The position numbers and the translations under genes were made by a program. Below, in pieces: positions 1 through 5,249 of a DNA stretch of 5,249 nt. The stretch comes from Planctomycetota bacterium (GTDB lineage Bacteria; Planctomycetota; Planctomycetia; Pirellulales; Pirellulaceae). The notes beneath the pieces were generated by a model that saw only the letters and a program-made list of their open reading frames with translations, was not told the DNA's origin and did no database searches. How positions within the stretch are numbered: the stretch's first letter is position 1; every line of letters begins with the position of its first letter. The stretch lies in the NCBI GenBank assembly GCA_019347795.1, contig JAHWKS010000484.1, positions 1 to 5,249 on the forward strand, written 5' to 3'.

Positions 1-660
1 CAGGTCGATTCTTTCACCGGCGGCCGGCCCAAGCGGCGATACCTGCAGGTCCACATCCACTTCCCCGATCCGCAACTGCGGTGCGAGGCGTTCCCGCGCC
101 GGCCGGGGCTGCGCGAGACTCCGTTCAAGGGGATGAGCGACGTACGGTCCGGCGCGTCGTCCTTCGACGCGGAATACGTCGTCCGCGGCGAGTCGGCCGA
201 CCAGACGCAGCGCTTCTTCAGCGACGGCGTGCAACTTCAGATGAACCGCATCCGCTACGTGCTGGGGAACGACGACGTGTATGTCTCCGCCCACCGCGGC
301 CGGCTGCTGGTAAAGAAGGAGTTCCCCCGGCACGGCGGGGTGGAGCAGATCGAGGAACTCGTGGGCTGGGCCCTGGAGCTGTACGATCAGGCGATGCTCA
401 CGCGCTCCGGTTCCATCGAGTTTCCCCAGCACCAGACGATCAACACGATCGACCAATGCATCTGCAAAGTTTGCGGCGATGAACTGCTGGACGACGTGGT
501 GCTCTGCCGCCGCTGCAAGACGCCGCACCACCGCGACTGCTGGCTCTTCTTCGGCGCCTGCTCCACGTACGGCTGCCGCGAGCCGGAGTTCATGGTTCCC
601 CGCGTCGCCCGCCCGGCGCCGCCGAAGCAACAACCGGAAGAGTCGGCGCCGATCGAATAG
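1..660 (+). CDS. Partial protein with C-terminal prokaryotic RING-type zinc finger (5' end outside window)
   Basis: The reading frame is open from the first base, so this is probably the last 219 residues of a longer protein. The first internal ATG (position 133) would cut into coding-like sequence. The C-terminus holds an evenly spaced metal-binding array, numbered from the window start: C155-x2-C158, C169-x2-C172, H177, C180-W181, C187 and C192. This C4HC3 order fits the Prok-RING_1 type finger common in Planctomycetota and should bind two zinc ions. The preceding region (about 55-135) is an alpha/beta segment with 'FDAEYVVRG' and 'GRLLVKKEF', reminiscent of DUF3137-like domains that end in a helix. 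The tail after residue 197 is short, proline-rich and probably disordered. No transmembrane helix is visible in this part. RING-like fingers usually mediate protein contacts or ubiquitin-like ligation, but no ubiquitin-like system is seen nearby, so the function is unknown. The zinc finger call is firm; the domain upstream of it is tentative. Confidence 0.8.
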   Translation, partial: QVDSFTGGRPKRRYLQVHIHFPDPQLRCEAFPRRPGLRETPFKGMSDVRSGASSFDAEYVVRGESADQTQRFFSDGVQLQMNRIRYVLGNDDVYVSAHRGRLLVKKEFPRHGGVEQIEELVGWALELYDQAMLTRSGSIEFPQHQTINTIDQCICKVCGDELLDDVVLCRRCKTPHHRDCWLFFGACSTYGCREPEFMVPRVARPAPPKQQPEESAPIE

Positions 661-882
661 ATCGCGTGAAACTCGACGGGCAGTTTGAACCGGTCGCCGT
701 GTTCAAAACGTATTGACTGCCGAACGAAACGCGGCGTCGAAGCGGGCGCCGAACATCATTTCCTCGACGCGCAGTTGCAGGCGTCCTGAGCCGGCGTCAT
801 TGTTGACCGCCCAAGAAGCGCCGAGTAGGCTGCAAACAGCGTCGCCTCGCGCGAGCCGTCAATGATTTGAAGAGATTCTCTA
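661..882. other. Intergenic gap, 222 bp, with coding-like minus-strand remnant
   Basis: No convincing intact gene lies here. On the minus strand a frame runs open from an upstream TGA (about 856-858) to a TGA at 703-705. It contains a coding-like stretch 'GRLQLRVEEMMFGARFDAA' with high third-position G/C, but the only ATG codons are internal and would leave fewer than 20 residues. It may be the decayed tail of a gene. On the plus strand a 16-codon GTG ORF (666-716, VKLDGQFEPVAVFKTY) is too short to judge. A perfect 10 bp palindrome CTCGCGCGAG sits at 846-855. I see no classic terminator with a T-run after the stop at 660 and no strong promoter. Confidence 0.4.
871..881. repeat. 11 bp palindrome just upstream of a start codon
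   Basis: AGAGATTCTCT has two perfect 5-base inverted arms around one central base and ends one base before the ATG at 883. Its left arm contains the only purine-rich sequence (GAAGAGA, 869-875) that could act as a weak ribosome binding site. A DNA-binding operator is possible. As an RNA hairpin it could not close, because the loop is a single base. Chance occurrence is also plausible. Confidence 0.25.
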
Positions 883-1239
883 ATGGATCCCACGCACGCC
901 GCCTATCGCCGCTTGAAGCCGTCGATCGACCAAGATCATCCGCAAGGTTGGTTCGTGGCCATCGCTGATGATCGAGTGATCGGCGCAACCGCAGACTTCC
1001 ACGACCTGGAGAACGCACTGCGAAACCAGAGCAAGGATCCGCAGCGAATACTGATCGTCGAGGCCGGCGCAGACTATCCGGAAGACGTTACGATTTTCGG
1101 GAGCGACCAGGTGTTCCAGGCACCCCAGGCGAGCAGCCCCGACTTCAAAGGATTGGCGGGGCTGCCGTTGCTGCGAGTGCTCGAGTATGGAGGTGACCAC
1201 GTCGCCTTCTGGTTGCGAAAGCTCCACGTCAACCCGTGA
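883..1239 (+). CDS. Small conserved-looking protein, possibly DUF5678-like, function unknown
   Basis: This is a 118-residue soluble protein with no signal peptide or membrane segment. Residues 22-60 read as a compact alpha/beta unit. A strand 'GWFVAIADDRVIGATADF' is followed by a helix (41-50) and a second strand 'RILIVEAGADYPED'. This 'keeps/uses self-value, then per-element helix, then strand' layout resembles DUF5678, a short domain of unknown function often seen in Planctomycetota and other bacteria, but I cannot confirm family membership. Residues 85-118 form a second beta-rich section ending 'VAFWLRKLHVNP'. The ATG at 883 is the first in the frame, and a weak purine-rich stretch (GAAGAGA) lies 7 bases upstream. 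The gene stands alone: 222 bp separate it from the zinc-finger gene, and it converges on the transporter gene with 48 bp between stops. The gene is probably real; its function is not known. Confidence 0.65.
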   Translation: MDPTHAAYRRLKPSIDQDHPQGWFVAIADDRVIGATADFHDLENALRNQSKDPQRILIVEAGADYPEDVTIFGSDQVFQAPQASSPDFKGLAGLPLLRVLEYGGDHVAFWLRKLHVNP

Positions 1240-1244
1240 ACCTC

Positions 1245-1273
1245 GGCCCCTCTTGAGTTGGCGAGAGGCGGCC
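1245..1273. terminator. Possible bidirectional terminator hairpin between convergent genes
   Basis: GGCC-CCTCT pairs with AGAGG-C-GGCC around a 10-base loop, giving a 9 bp stem with one bulged C. It lies between the stops of the small plus-strand gene (1239) and the minus-strand transporter (1288), where a shared terminator would be expected. There is no T-run on either side, so it is not a canonical intrinsic terminator. Confidence 0.4.
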
Positions 1274-1287
1274 ACGGGAATTGCGGC

Positions 1288-3330
1288 TTACTCCGGCTCC
1301 TCTTCCGAATCGAGAGCTTTGAGGTGCTCTTCGCTGAAGAATCGACCGGCGATGATCCGCACGGGAACCAGGATCGCGATGAACAGCGGGAACAGGATGC
1401 CGAGCTGCGGGTGCGTCTTCACCAGCCAGAGCACCACCAGTCCGGCGAGTTGGATAGCCGTGAAGGCGTGGATCACCCGGCCGGGCACCGTCCGCACAAA
1501 GTGGTGCGGCGGATAGAGATTGCGGTCGGTGAACCAGAGGCTCAGCCGCTGAAAGAACTGGTTGCCCGCCATCGACACCACGCCCATGAACAGAAACAGC
1601 CCGTACAGCACGGCCAGCGGAATCAGGCTCAGGTAGGGCAACAGAAGCAGCGAGAAGCCGATCAGCAGGTGAATCGAGAACCCGGTCACCCGATTCTCGC
1701 GGACGTGGATGATTCGCTCCCGGGTGTCGCCGTGGCGGTTCACCACTTCCTCGGTTGTCGCCAGGCTGCGGAGGTGGTTGAGGGAGCGCACAGTCGCCGC
1801 CACCAGCCACGGCAGCCCGAACATGGAGCAAAAGCCGATTAGTCCTCCCACCACCGCCAGGTCCCAGTGATAGGCCTCGCCTTTGTGCAGGTTATGATCG
1901 GGGCTGTTGATGAGCCGGGCGGTAATGTTCTGGTCGAGAAACACCAGCACCACGGCGAGCGCGGCGGGAATCATGGAGGCGAACCACACCCAGCGAGGCG
2001 CCTCGAGCGGATTGATGAACCACGGCCGCGCGCCTTGCTCGGTTCCCGAGCCCAACGTCGGCTCCAGCCGGTCCGGGACCTTGAGGCCGTGCAGATGCAC
2101 CTCGTGCAGCCAGACGGCCACCAGCGTCATCGCCAGCATGGCGATGGCCGGGCCGAAGTCGGCCAGGAACTCGCGCATCTTGGGGAGCAAATATCGGCTG
2201 CGGCGGAACCGCGAGAGGTTGATCGCCACGAAGTAGGTGCCCAACGCCAGGAGGAGCGACAACAACGCGGTGTCATGCCGACCCTCGCCGCGGTCGAGGG
2301 CGTGGAACTCTCCGGCGATTTTCTCGATGGCCTCCCAAATGAAAATCAGCGAGATCAACGCCGCGAAGGTCTCATCGGTGAACCGCGTGAAAAACCGCAT
2401 CATGGCGCTGGCGTCGGTCACGGCGAGGATGATCATGAAGACCATCGTCCAGATTCCCACCCAGGCGTAGACGGGGAGGAACGGGATCCCGCGCGTCTCG
2501 CAGTTTTGGTAAAGGAACGCCGTAAAGATGAGCAGCGGCCCCGTGCCGCCGAGGATGATCAGCGGTTGGCCTGAGAAAAGCGCATAAACCACCCCGCAAA
2601 TGGCCGAGGCCAGGAGCATTTCCAGGGCGCCGATGTGGTTGTCGGTGTAGGTGGCCATGACGCCGCCGAAGGTGACCGCCGGCGCCACGCACGCGAAGAA
2701 GAGAAACAGCGTGGAGCTGAGCGCCTTAGTGTGCAGTCCATCGCGGAAATCGCTCAGGTAGTGCGGAAGCCGCCGCCGAGCATCGCGCACCAGTCCCCCG
2801 CCGAGCCGGCCCGTGTACTGCAGGCCGGGCGAGGGCGGCGGGAGCGCCTTCTCCGGGACCGTGGTGCGATCGACAAAGTGCTCCATCGCCGCCAGCAGGT
2901 CCTGAGAATTGCGGGCCTGGCCGCACTCGTAGCGGAACTCGTCATCCGACATCAGCCGGGCGATGGTGGCCAGCGTGTCCAGGTGCTCCGCCGCCCGCCG
3001 CGTGGGCCCCAAGAGCACATAAATGAACTGCGTCGCCACGCCGTCGGGGGCGCCGAGGTTGAGAGGCCGCGCCAACCGCACAAACACGATCAGCGCATCC
3101 TTCATTCCGTCATGGTAGAGGTGCGGCACCGCCGAGGCATTGCCGAACGCGGTGGGCGCGGTGCGCTCATGCTCGACCAGCGCCGCGAAAATCTCCTCCC
3201 GCCGATCTTCCTCCAGCGCCCCGCGCTCCACCGCCTGCGCCAGCACCGCGCGGAACACCTCCTCCATGTTGCGGGCGTGCAGGTCGAACAGGCAGTTTCC
3301 CTCGGCGAACGCTCGATTGACCAGGCGCAT
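1288..3330 (-). CDS. SLC4-family bicarbonate transporter with EIIA/Band 3-like cytoplasmic domain
   Basis: This 680-residue integral membrane protein is a bacterial homologue of animal SLC4 anion exchangers and Na+/bicarbonate cotransporters; the predicted role is transport of HCO3-/CO3(2-) or a similar anion across the inner membrane. Residues 1-155 form a cytoplasmic domain with an EIIA-like 'FGNASAVPH' (H70) followed by 'FIYVLLGP', 'IARLMSDDEF' and 'DLLAAMEHFVD', as in Band 3 cytoplasmic domains. Residues 175-665 match the SLC4 membrane domain throughout: 'PHYLSDFRDGL' (189-199), 'AVTFGG' (218-223), 'GQPLIILGGTGPLL' (254-267), 'TRFTDETFAALISLIFI' (315-331), 'WFINPL' (437-442), 'FLDQNIT' (464-470), 'GLPWLVAATVRS' (505-516), 'PLAVLYGLFLFMGV' (571-584) and 'FTAIQLAGLVVLW' (623-635). 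About 14 hydrophobic helices fit the family fold. The acidic tail 'LDSEEEPE' resembles the animal C-terminus. The length is shorter than animal members, mostly at the N-terminus. The ATG is preceded by GAGGA (3339-3335) at 4 bases, and an in-frame TAG lies at about 3394. Ion specificity and direction are not determined by sequence alone. Confidence 0.96.
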   Translation of the reverse strand: MRLVNRAFAEGNCLFDLHARNMEEVFRAVLAQAVERGALEEDRREEIFAALVEHERTAPTAFGNASAVPHLYHDGMKDALIVFVRLARPLNLGAPDGVATQFIYVLLGPTRRAAEHLDTLATIARLMSDDEFRYECGQARNSQDLLAAMEHFVDRTTVPEKALPPPSPGLQYTGRLGGGLVRDARRRLPHYLSDFRDGLHTKALSSTLFLFFACVAPAVTFGGVMATYTDNHIGALEMLLASAICGVVYALFSGQPLIILGGTGPLLIFTAFLYQNCETRGIPFLPVYAWVGIWTMVFMIILAVTDASAMMRFFTRFTDETFAALISLIFIWEAIEKIAGEFHALDRGEGRHDTALLSLLLALGTYFVAINLSRFRRSRYLLPKMREFLADFGPAIAMLAMTLVAVWLHEVHLHGLKVPDRLEPTLGSGTEQGARPWFINPLEAPRWVWFASMIPAALAVVLVFLDQNITARLINSPDHNLHKGEAYHWDLAVVGGLIGFCSMFGLPWLVAATVRSLNHLRSLATTEEVVNRHGDTRERIIHVRENRVTGFSIHLLIGFSLLLLPYLSLIPLAVLYGLFLFMGVVSMAGNQFFQRLSLWFTDRNLYPPHHFVRTVPGRVIHAFTAIQLAGLVVLWLVKTHPQLGILFPLFIAILVPVRIIAGRFFSEEHLKALDSEEEPE

Positions 3331-3334
3331 AGAA

Positions 3335-3339
3335 TCCTC
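3335..3339 (-). promoter_or_regulatory. Ribosome binding site of the SLC4-like gene
   Basis: GAGGA on the minus strand lies 4 bases before the ATG at 3330. It is one of the few recognisable Shine-Dalgarno sequences in the window. It supports this start, which is also the only ATG between the start of the conserved domain and the upstream in-frame stop. Confidence 0.6.
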
Positions 3340-3367
3340 ATGGTGCAGTTTCGGAATCGTGAGGGTG

Positions 3368-3397
3368 AATATACGCGACGGGCCCGGGGGATGCTAA
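3368..3397 (-). promoter_or_regulatory. Candidate sigma-70-type promoter for the SLC4-like gene
   Basis: On the minus strand TTAGCA (3397-3392; four of six match TTGACA) is followed after 18 bases by TATATT (3373-3368; five of six match TATAAT). It would start transcription near 3361, about 30 bases before the ATG. The spacing and the AT-rich -10 in GC-rich surroundings make it plausible. If real, the transporter is transcribed on its own. Confidence 0.4.
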
Positions 3398-3567
3398 CCC
3401 GCCTGCCCGGCATATGATTTGCTCGTTGTCAGCCATTTCGTTCCGTCCTCTTCGGCGCCGAACTCGCGCAGGTTTGGGCCAACGAGCACGGCGCCGGCGT
3501 CCGTCCCGCCAAAGGCGCCGTAAGAATCAAAGAAGAGAAGGGGCGCCTCCGCGGCGGCCACGTCCAT
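3394..3567 (-). CDS. Doubtful 57-residue ORF upstream of the SLC4-like gene
   Basis: An ATG at 3567 opens 57 codons ending in TAG at 3394-3396. The codons have high third-position G/C like the genuine genes, and the sequence (for example 'LLFFDSYGAFGG' and 'GAVLVGPNLREFGAEEDG') is of mixed, protein-like composition. A longer start at 3600 (TTG/ATG-type reading) is possible. I recognise no family, no signal peptide and no clear ribosome binding site. It is codirectional with the transporter, 63 bp upstream, and its stop overlaps the candidate -35 of the transporter promoter. It could be a small gene, a gene remnant or a chance frame. Confidence 0.25.
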   Translation of the reverse strand: MDVAAAEAPLLFFDSYGAFGGTDAGAVLVGPNLREFGAEEDGTKWLTTSKSYAGQAG

Positions 3568-3691
3568 CCCGCGTAGTCTCAGCCACGGGGCTGGGGACAA
3601 AAGCGCGATTCCCCTAAACTGAAGCCGGCGGCGCCAACGCCCTTCCCCTCACGCTTGCGGTTTCGCGACGAATCGCCCACTCCCATCGCCC

Positions 3692-4612
3692 ATGCCACCG
3701 TTCATTGAAACTTTGATCGCCGCCGTCCGCCGCGCCGGCAACCCCGTCCTCGTCGGTCTCGATCCGCGCGCCGATTCCCTTCCCAAAGGATTACTCACGG
3801 CGCCGAACGACCCCGCGGCCGTCGCCCGCGCTTTTCAAAACTTCTGCTGCGGCGTGATCGACGCGGTCGCCACGCGCGTCGCGGCGGTCAAGCCGCAGGC
3901 GGCGTTCTTCGAGCAGTACGGCCCGCCTGGGATGACGGCCTTGCACGAGGTCATCCAGTACGCCCGCCAAAAGGAGTTGCTGGTGATCCTGGACGGCAAG
4001 CGGAACGACATCGGCACGACGGCCGCCGCGTATGCCGAAGCGTACCTGGGGCGCGAGAGCGTCTGGGGCGCCGATGCGCTTACCGTCAGCCCGTACTTGG
4101 GCGATGACAGCTTGGAGCCGTTTGTGACCAGGGCGAAGGAATCCGGGTCGGGAATTTTTGTGCTGGTGAAAACGTCCAATCCCGGCGGCGGCGCGTTTCA
4201 GGATTACGCGGGCGCCGAGGGACCTTTGTACCGACGCGTGGCGGCGTGTGTGGAGCGGCTGGCGCGCGAAACCGAAAGCATGCATCGGTACGGAGCGGTG
4301 GGCGCTGTCGTCGGCGCGACCTATCCTGAGCAGCTCGCGGAGTTGCGGTCGGCGATGCCGCAGGCGTGGCTTCTGATCCCCGGCTTCGGCGCCCAAGGCG
4401 GGAGCGCGGAGGATGTGGCGGCGGGCTTCGACTCCGAGGGACTCGGCGCCATCGTCAACAATTCCCGCGGCTTGATCTTCGCTCACGCCCGCGAGCCATA
4501 TCGATCCCGCTTCGGCGCCTCCCGCTGGCAGGACGCGGTGGCCGCCGCCACGGCCGACATGATCGACCAGCTCGCCGCCCACACCCCCGCCGGTCAGCTC
4601 CGCCCCCACTAA
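3692..4612 (+). CDS. pyrF: Orotidine-5'-phosphate decarboxylase (group 2)
   Basis: This 306-residue cytoplasmic enzyme catalyses decarboxylation of OMP to UMP, the last step of de novo pyrimidine synthesis. It is the longer group 2 form, with a TIM-barrel fold. Visible motifs in order: 'VGLDPR' (21-26, substrate-binding Asp24); 'VKPQAAFFEQYG' (66-77, Lys67); the catalytic signature 'LDGKRNDIGTTAAAYA' (100-115) with D101, K103, R104 and D106; 'TVSPYLGDDSLEPF' (131-144); 'VKTSNPGG' (159-166); 'VVGATYPEQ' (206-214); 'IPGFGAQGG' (229-237); and phosphate-binding 'NNSRG' (256-260). All catalytic residues are intact. The usual D-A-K-R-G-D-I signature here has Gly102 and Asn105, away from catalytic positions. 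The ATG at 3692 is the start that gives a normal N-terminus; no Shine-Dalgarno precedes it. Neighbours are not pyrimidine genes, so pyrF stands alone, which is common outside Enterobacteria. Confidence 0.97.
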   Translation: MPPFIETLIAAVRRAGNPVLVGLDPRADSLPKGLLTAPNDPAAVARAFQNFCCGVIDAVATRVAAVKPQAAFFEQYGPPGMTALHEVIQYARQKELLVILDGKRNDIGTTAAAYAEAYLGRESVWGADALTVSPYLGDDSLEPFVTRAKESGSGIFVLVKTSNPGGGAFQDYAGAEGPLYRRVAACVERLARETESMHRYGAVGAVVGATYPEQLAELRSAMPQAWLLIPGFGAQGGSAEDVAAGFDSEGLGAIVNNSRGLIFAHAREPYRSRFGASRWQDAVAAATADMIDQLAAHTPAGQLRPH

Positions 4613-4640
4613 CCCGAAGCCTCAGAGCGTCAGCACGGCG

Positions 4641-4845
4641 TTACGTCTCTCGGCGGCCGGCGCGGCGGAGTTGCTCTTCGACCCAGGCGGCTTCGGTAGC
4701 GGTAAGCGGTCTTGGTGGTGGGCCGCTGTAGTCGATTAAACCGTCATAGCCGATGGTCTCGTACATGCGGCTACCGCGCGCCGTCGTCGAGGCGCAGTTT
4801 GGCGCCTTCGAGGTTGACCTCGCGCAGTTCGCCCACCTCCGCCAT
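4641..4845 (-). pseudogene. Possible small gene split by a frameshift
   Basis: Two adjoining minus-strand frames both look coding. The first, ATG 4845 to TAG 4771-4773, gives 24 residues with an alternating charged pattern ('GELREVNLEGAKLRLDDG') and strong third-position G/C. The second begins at ATG 4766, four bases after that stop, and gives 41 residues ('MYETIGYDGLIDYSGPPP' then a helix 'TEAAWVEEQLRRAG') to TAA at 4641-4643. Adding two bases (one GC unit) in the GCGCGCGG run near 4774-4781, or removing one base before the ATG, joins them into about 66-67 residues. I do not recognise the product. It might instead be a translationally coupled pair or a single 41-residue gene with no relation to the first frame. 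The gene converges on pyrF with 28 bp between stops. An assembly error would explain the break equally well. Confidence 0.4.
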
Positions 4846-4867
4846 GCCCACAACCGGCGCCCGTTAC

Positions 4868-4873
4868 TACAAT
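4868..4873 (+). promoter_or_regulatory. Weak -10-like element before the CcsA/HemX-type gene
   Basis: TACAAT matches TATAAT at five of six positions and sits in a short AT-rich island (4864-4878) in GC-rich DNA, about 50 bases before the ATG at 4925. No good -35 is seen at the expected distance. The AAAGGAG at 4875-4881 is too far from the ATG to act as its ribosome binding site. Confidence 0.3.
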
Positions 4874-4924
4874 AAAAGGAGCGGCCGACGGTGGGCCGCG
4901 TCCTCGTTCTCCCTGACTTCCTCC

Positions 4925-5249
4925 ATGCTCGAAGTCGAAGTCTTTTGCTTTGCGGCCAGCTATACGGTGACGCTGATCCTGGAGGCGACGCGGCTTTTTT
5001 TCCGCGCTTCCATCCGAACGATCGTCGCCATCGGCTTCGCCGCCGCCGGTTTGCTCGCGCATACTTTATACCTGGTGTCCGAGGCTCGGGGCGCGATCGG
5101 CTCGGCCGGCGAGCAGCCGCTTTCGAGCTGGCATCACTGGTGCCTGCTGGCGGCGTGGGTGCTGGTGGCGGCGTACCTGGCGATGGCGTTCGCCCGGCCG
5201 CGGAACCCCCTCGGGTTGTTCATCCTGCCGCTGGTGTTGCTGCTAATCG
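4925..5249 (+). CDS. CcsA/HemX-type cytochrome c assembly membrane protein (N-terminal 108 residues)
   Basis: The frame opens at ATG 4925 and runs off the window end without a stop. The visible 108 residues contain four hydrophobic segments: about 1-20, 31-52, 71-90 and 95-108. The pattern 'CFAASYTVTLILEATRLFFR' then 'GFAAAGLLAHTLYL', a short loop 'PLSSWHHW', and 'GLFILPLVLLL' fits the N-terminal half of the CcsA/HemX family. Family members are multi-pass inner-membrane proteins for haem handling during cytochrome c maturation, or HemX proteins that modulate glutamyl-tRNA reductase. In many Planctomycetota such a gene precedes hemA, so a haem-synthesis gene downstream is expected but not seen. 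The WWD haem-binding motif of true CcsA would lie beyond the window, so CcsA and HemX cannot be separated. No Shine-Dalgarno precedes the start; the N-terminus is hydrophobic from residue 5, and there is no other ATG upstream in frame. Confidence 0.8.
   Translation, partial: MLEVEVFCFAASYTVTLILEATRLFFRASIRTIVAIGFAAAGLLAHTLYLVSEARGAIGSAGEQPLSSWHHWCLLAAWVLVAAYLAMAFARPRNPLGLFILPLVLLLI

Larger units (their letters stand above)
3331..3691. other. Divergent intergenic region between the SLC4-like gene and pyrF
   Basis: These 361 bp separate two divergently transcribed genes. They hold the transporter ribosome binding site and promoter candidate and the doubtful 57-codon ORF. At 3593-3614 GGGGA and TCCCC form a short inverted repeat around 12 bases. 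For pyrF only a weak promoter match is seen: GGGACA (3594-3599) and TAAACT (3615-3620) with 15-base spacing, followed by a leader of about 65 bases. No RNA gene or riboswitch is recognisable. Confidence 0.5.

Noticed and set aside
133..660. ATG at 133 as the true start of the zinc-finger gene
   Set aside because: The same frame is open and coding-like back to base 1 ('LQVHIHFPDPQLRCEAFP'), so the gene most likely begins before the window; a short version cannot be fully excluded.
1867..2574. 235-codon plus-strand open frame
   Set aside because: It lies antisense inside the SLC4-like gene, is rich in Arg, His, Glu and Gln with no domain, and is a shadow of the strong minus-strand codon bias.
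2635..3417. 260-codon plus-strand open frame
   Set aside because: It is antisense to the EIIA/Band 3-like and first membrane segments of the transporter; composition is low-complexity and Arg-rich with no recognisable motif.
3593..3614. GGGGA/TCCCC inverted repeat as a mobile-element end or terminator
   Set aside because: The stem is only 5 bp with a 12-base loop, there is no transposase or second copy in the window, and no T-run follows.
3791..4609. 272-codon minus-strand open frame
   Set aside because: It is antisense to pyrF, whose catalytic motifs are all intact; the product is Arg/Gly/His-rich without a domain.
4736..5062. 108-codon minus-strand open frame
   Set aside because: It overlaps the start of the CcsA/HemX-type gene in antisense, is Arg/Gly-rich and has no motif.
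1..5249. CRISPR array, tRNA, rRNA, insertion sequence or defence island
   Set aside because: I saw no regularly spaced repeats, no cloverleaf or rRNA-like sequence, and no transposase, nuclease or toxin-antitoxin motif.

Overview
This is GC-rich bacterial DNA with high G/C at third codon positions. It most resembles the phylum Planctomycetota. The clues are a C-terminal prokaryotic RING-type zinc finger, a small protein resembling the DUF5678 type, a group 2 orotidine-5'-phosphate decarboxylase, a CcsA/HemX-type membrane protein, weak or absent Shine-Dalgarno sequences at several starts, and loosely packed genes on both strands. The assignment is an inference from gene content; there is no rRNA or tRNA to confirm it.

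Layout, left to right. (1) 1-660 (+): the 3' part of a gene whose start lies outside the window, ending in a cysteine/histidine zinc finger. (2) 661-882: a gene-poor gap with coding-like but startless sequence on the minus strand and small palindromes next to the following start. (3) 883-1239 (+): a small protein of unknown function, possibly DUF5678-like. (4) 1288-3330 (-): a 680-residue bacterial homologue of the animal SLC4 bicarbonate transporters, converging on gene 3 across a hairpin. (5) 3331-3691: a divergent intergenic region with a plausible promoter for the transporter and a doubtful 57-codon ORF. (6) 3692-4612 (+): pyrF, the last step of UMP synthesis. (7) 4641-4845 (-): two short coding-like reading frames that look like one small gene broken by an indel. 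(8) 4925 to the window end (+): the start of a multi-pass membrane protein of the CcsA/HemX cytochrome c assembly type.

The genes do not form one operon or pathway; this looks like ordinary chromosomal housekeeping and accessory sequence. The notable item is the SLC4 homologue. It carries both parts of an animal anion exchanger or Na+/bicarbonate cotransporter: an N-terminal cytoplasmic domain and the 14-helix membrane domain. Its N-terminal domain reads as an intermediate between bacterial PTS EIIA and the animal Band 3 cytoplasmic domain, and it keeps a histidine where EIIA is phosphorylated. Its ion site combines residues typical of Na+-coupled bicarbonate cotransporters with the arginine typical of anion exchangers.
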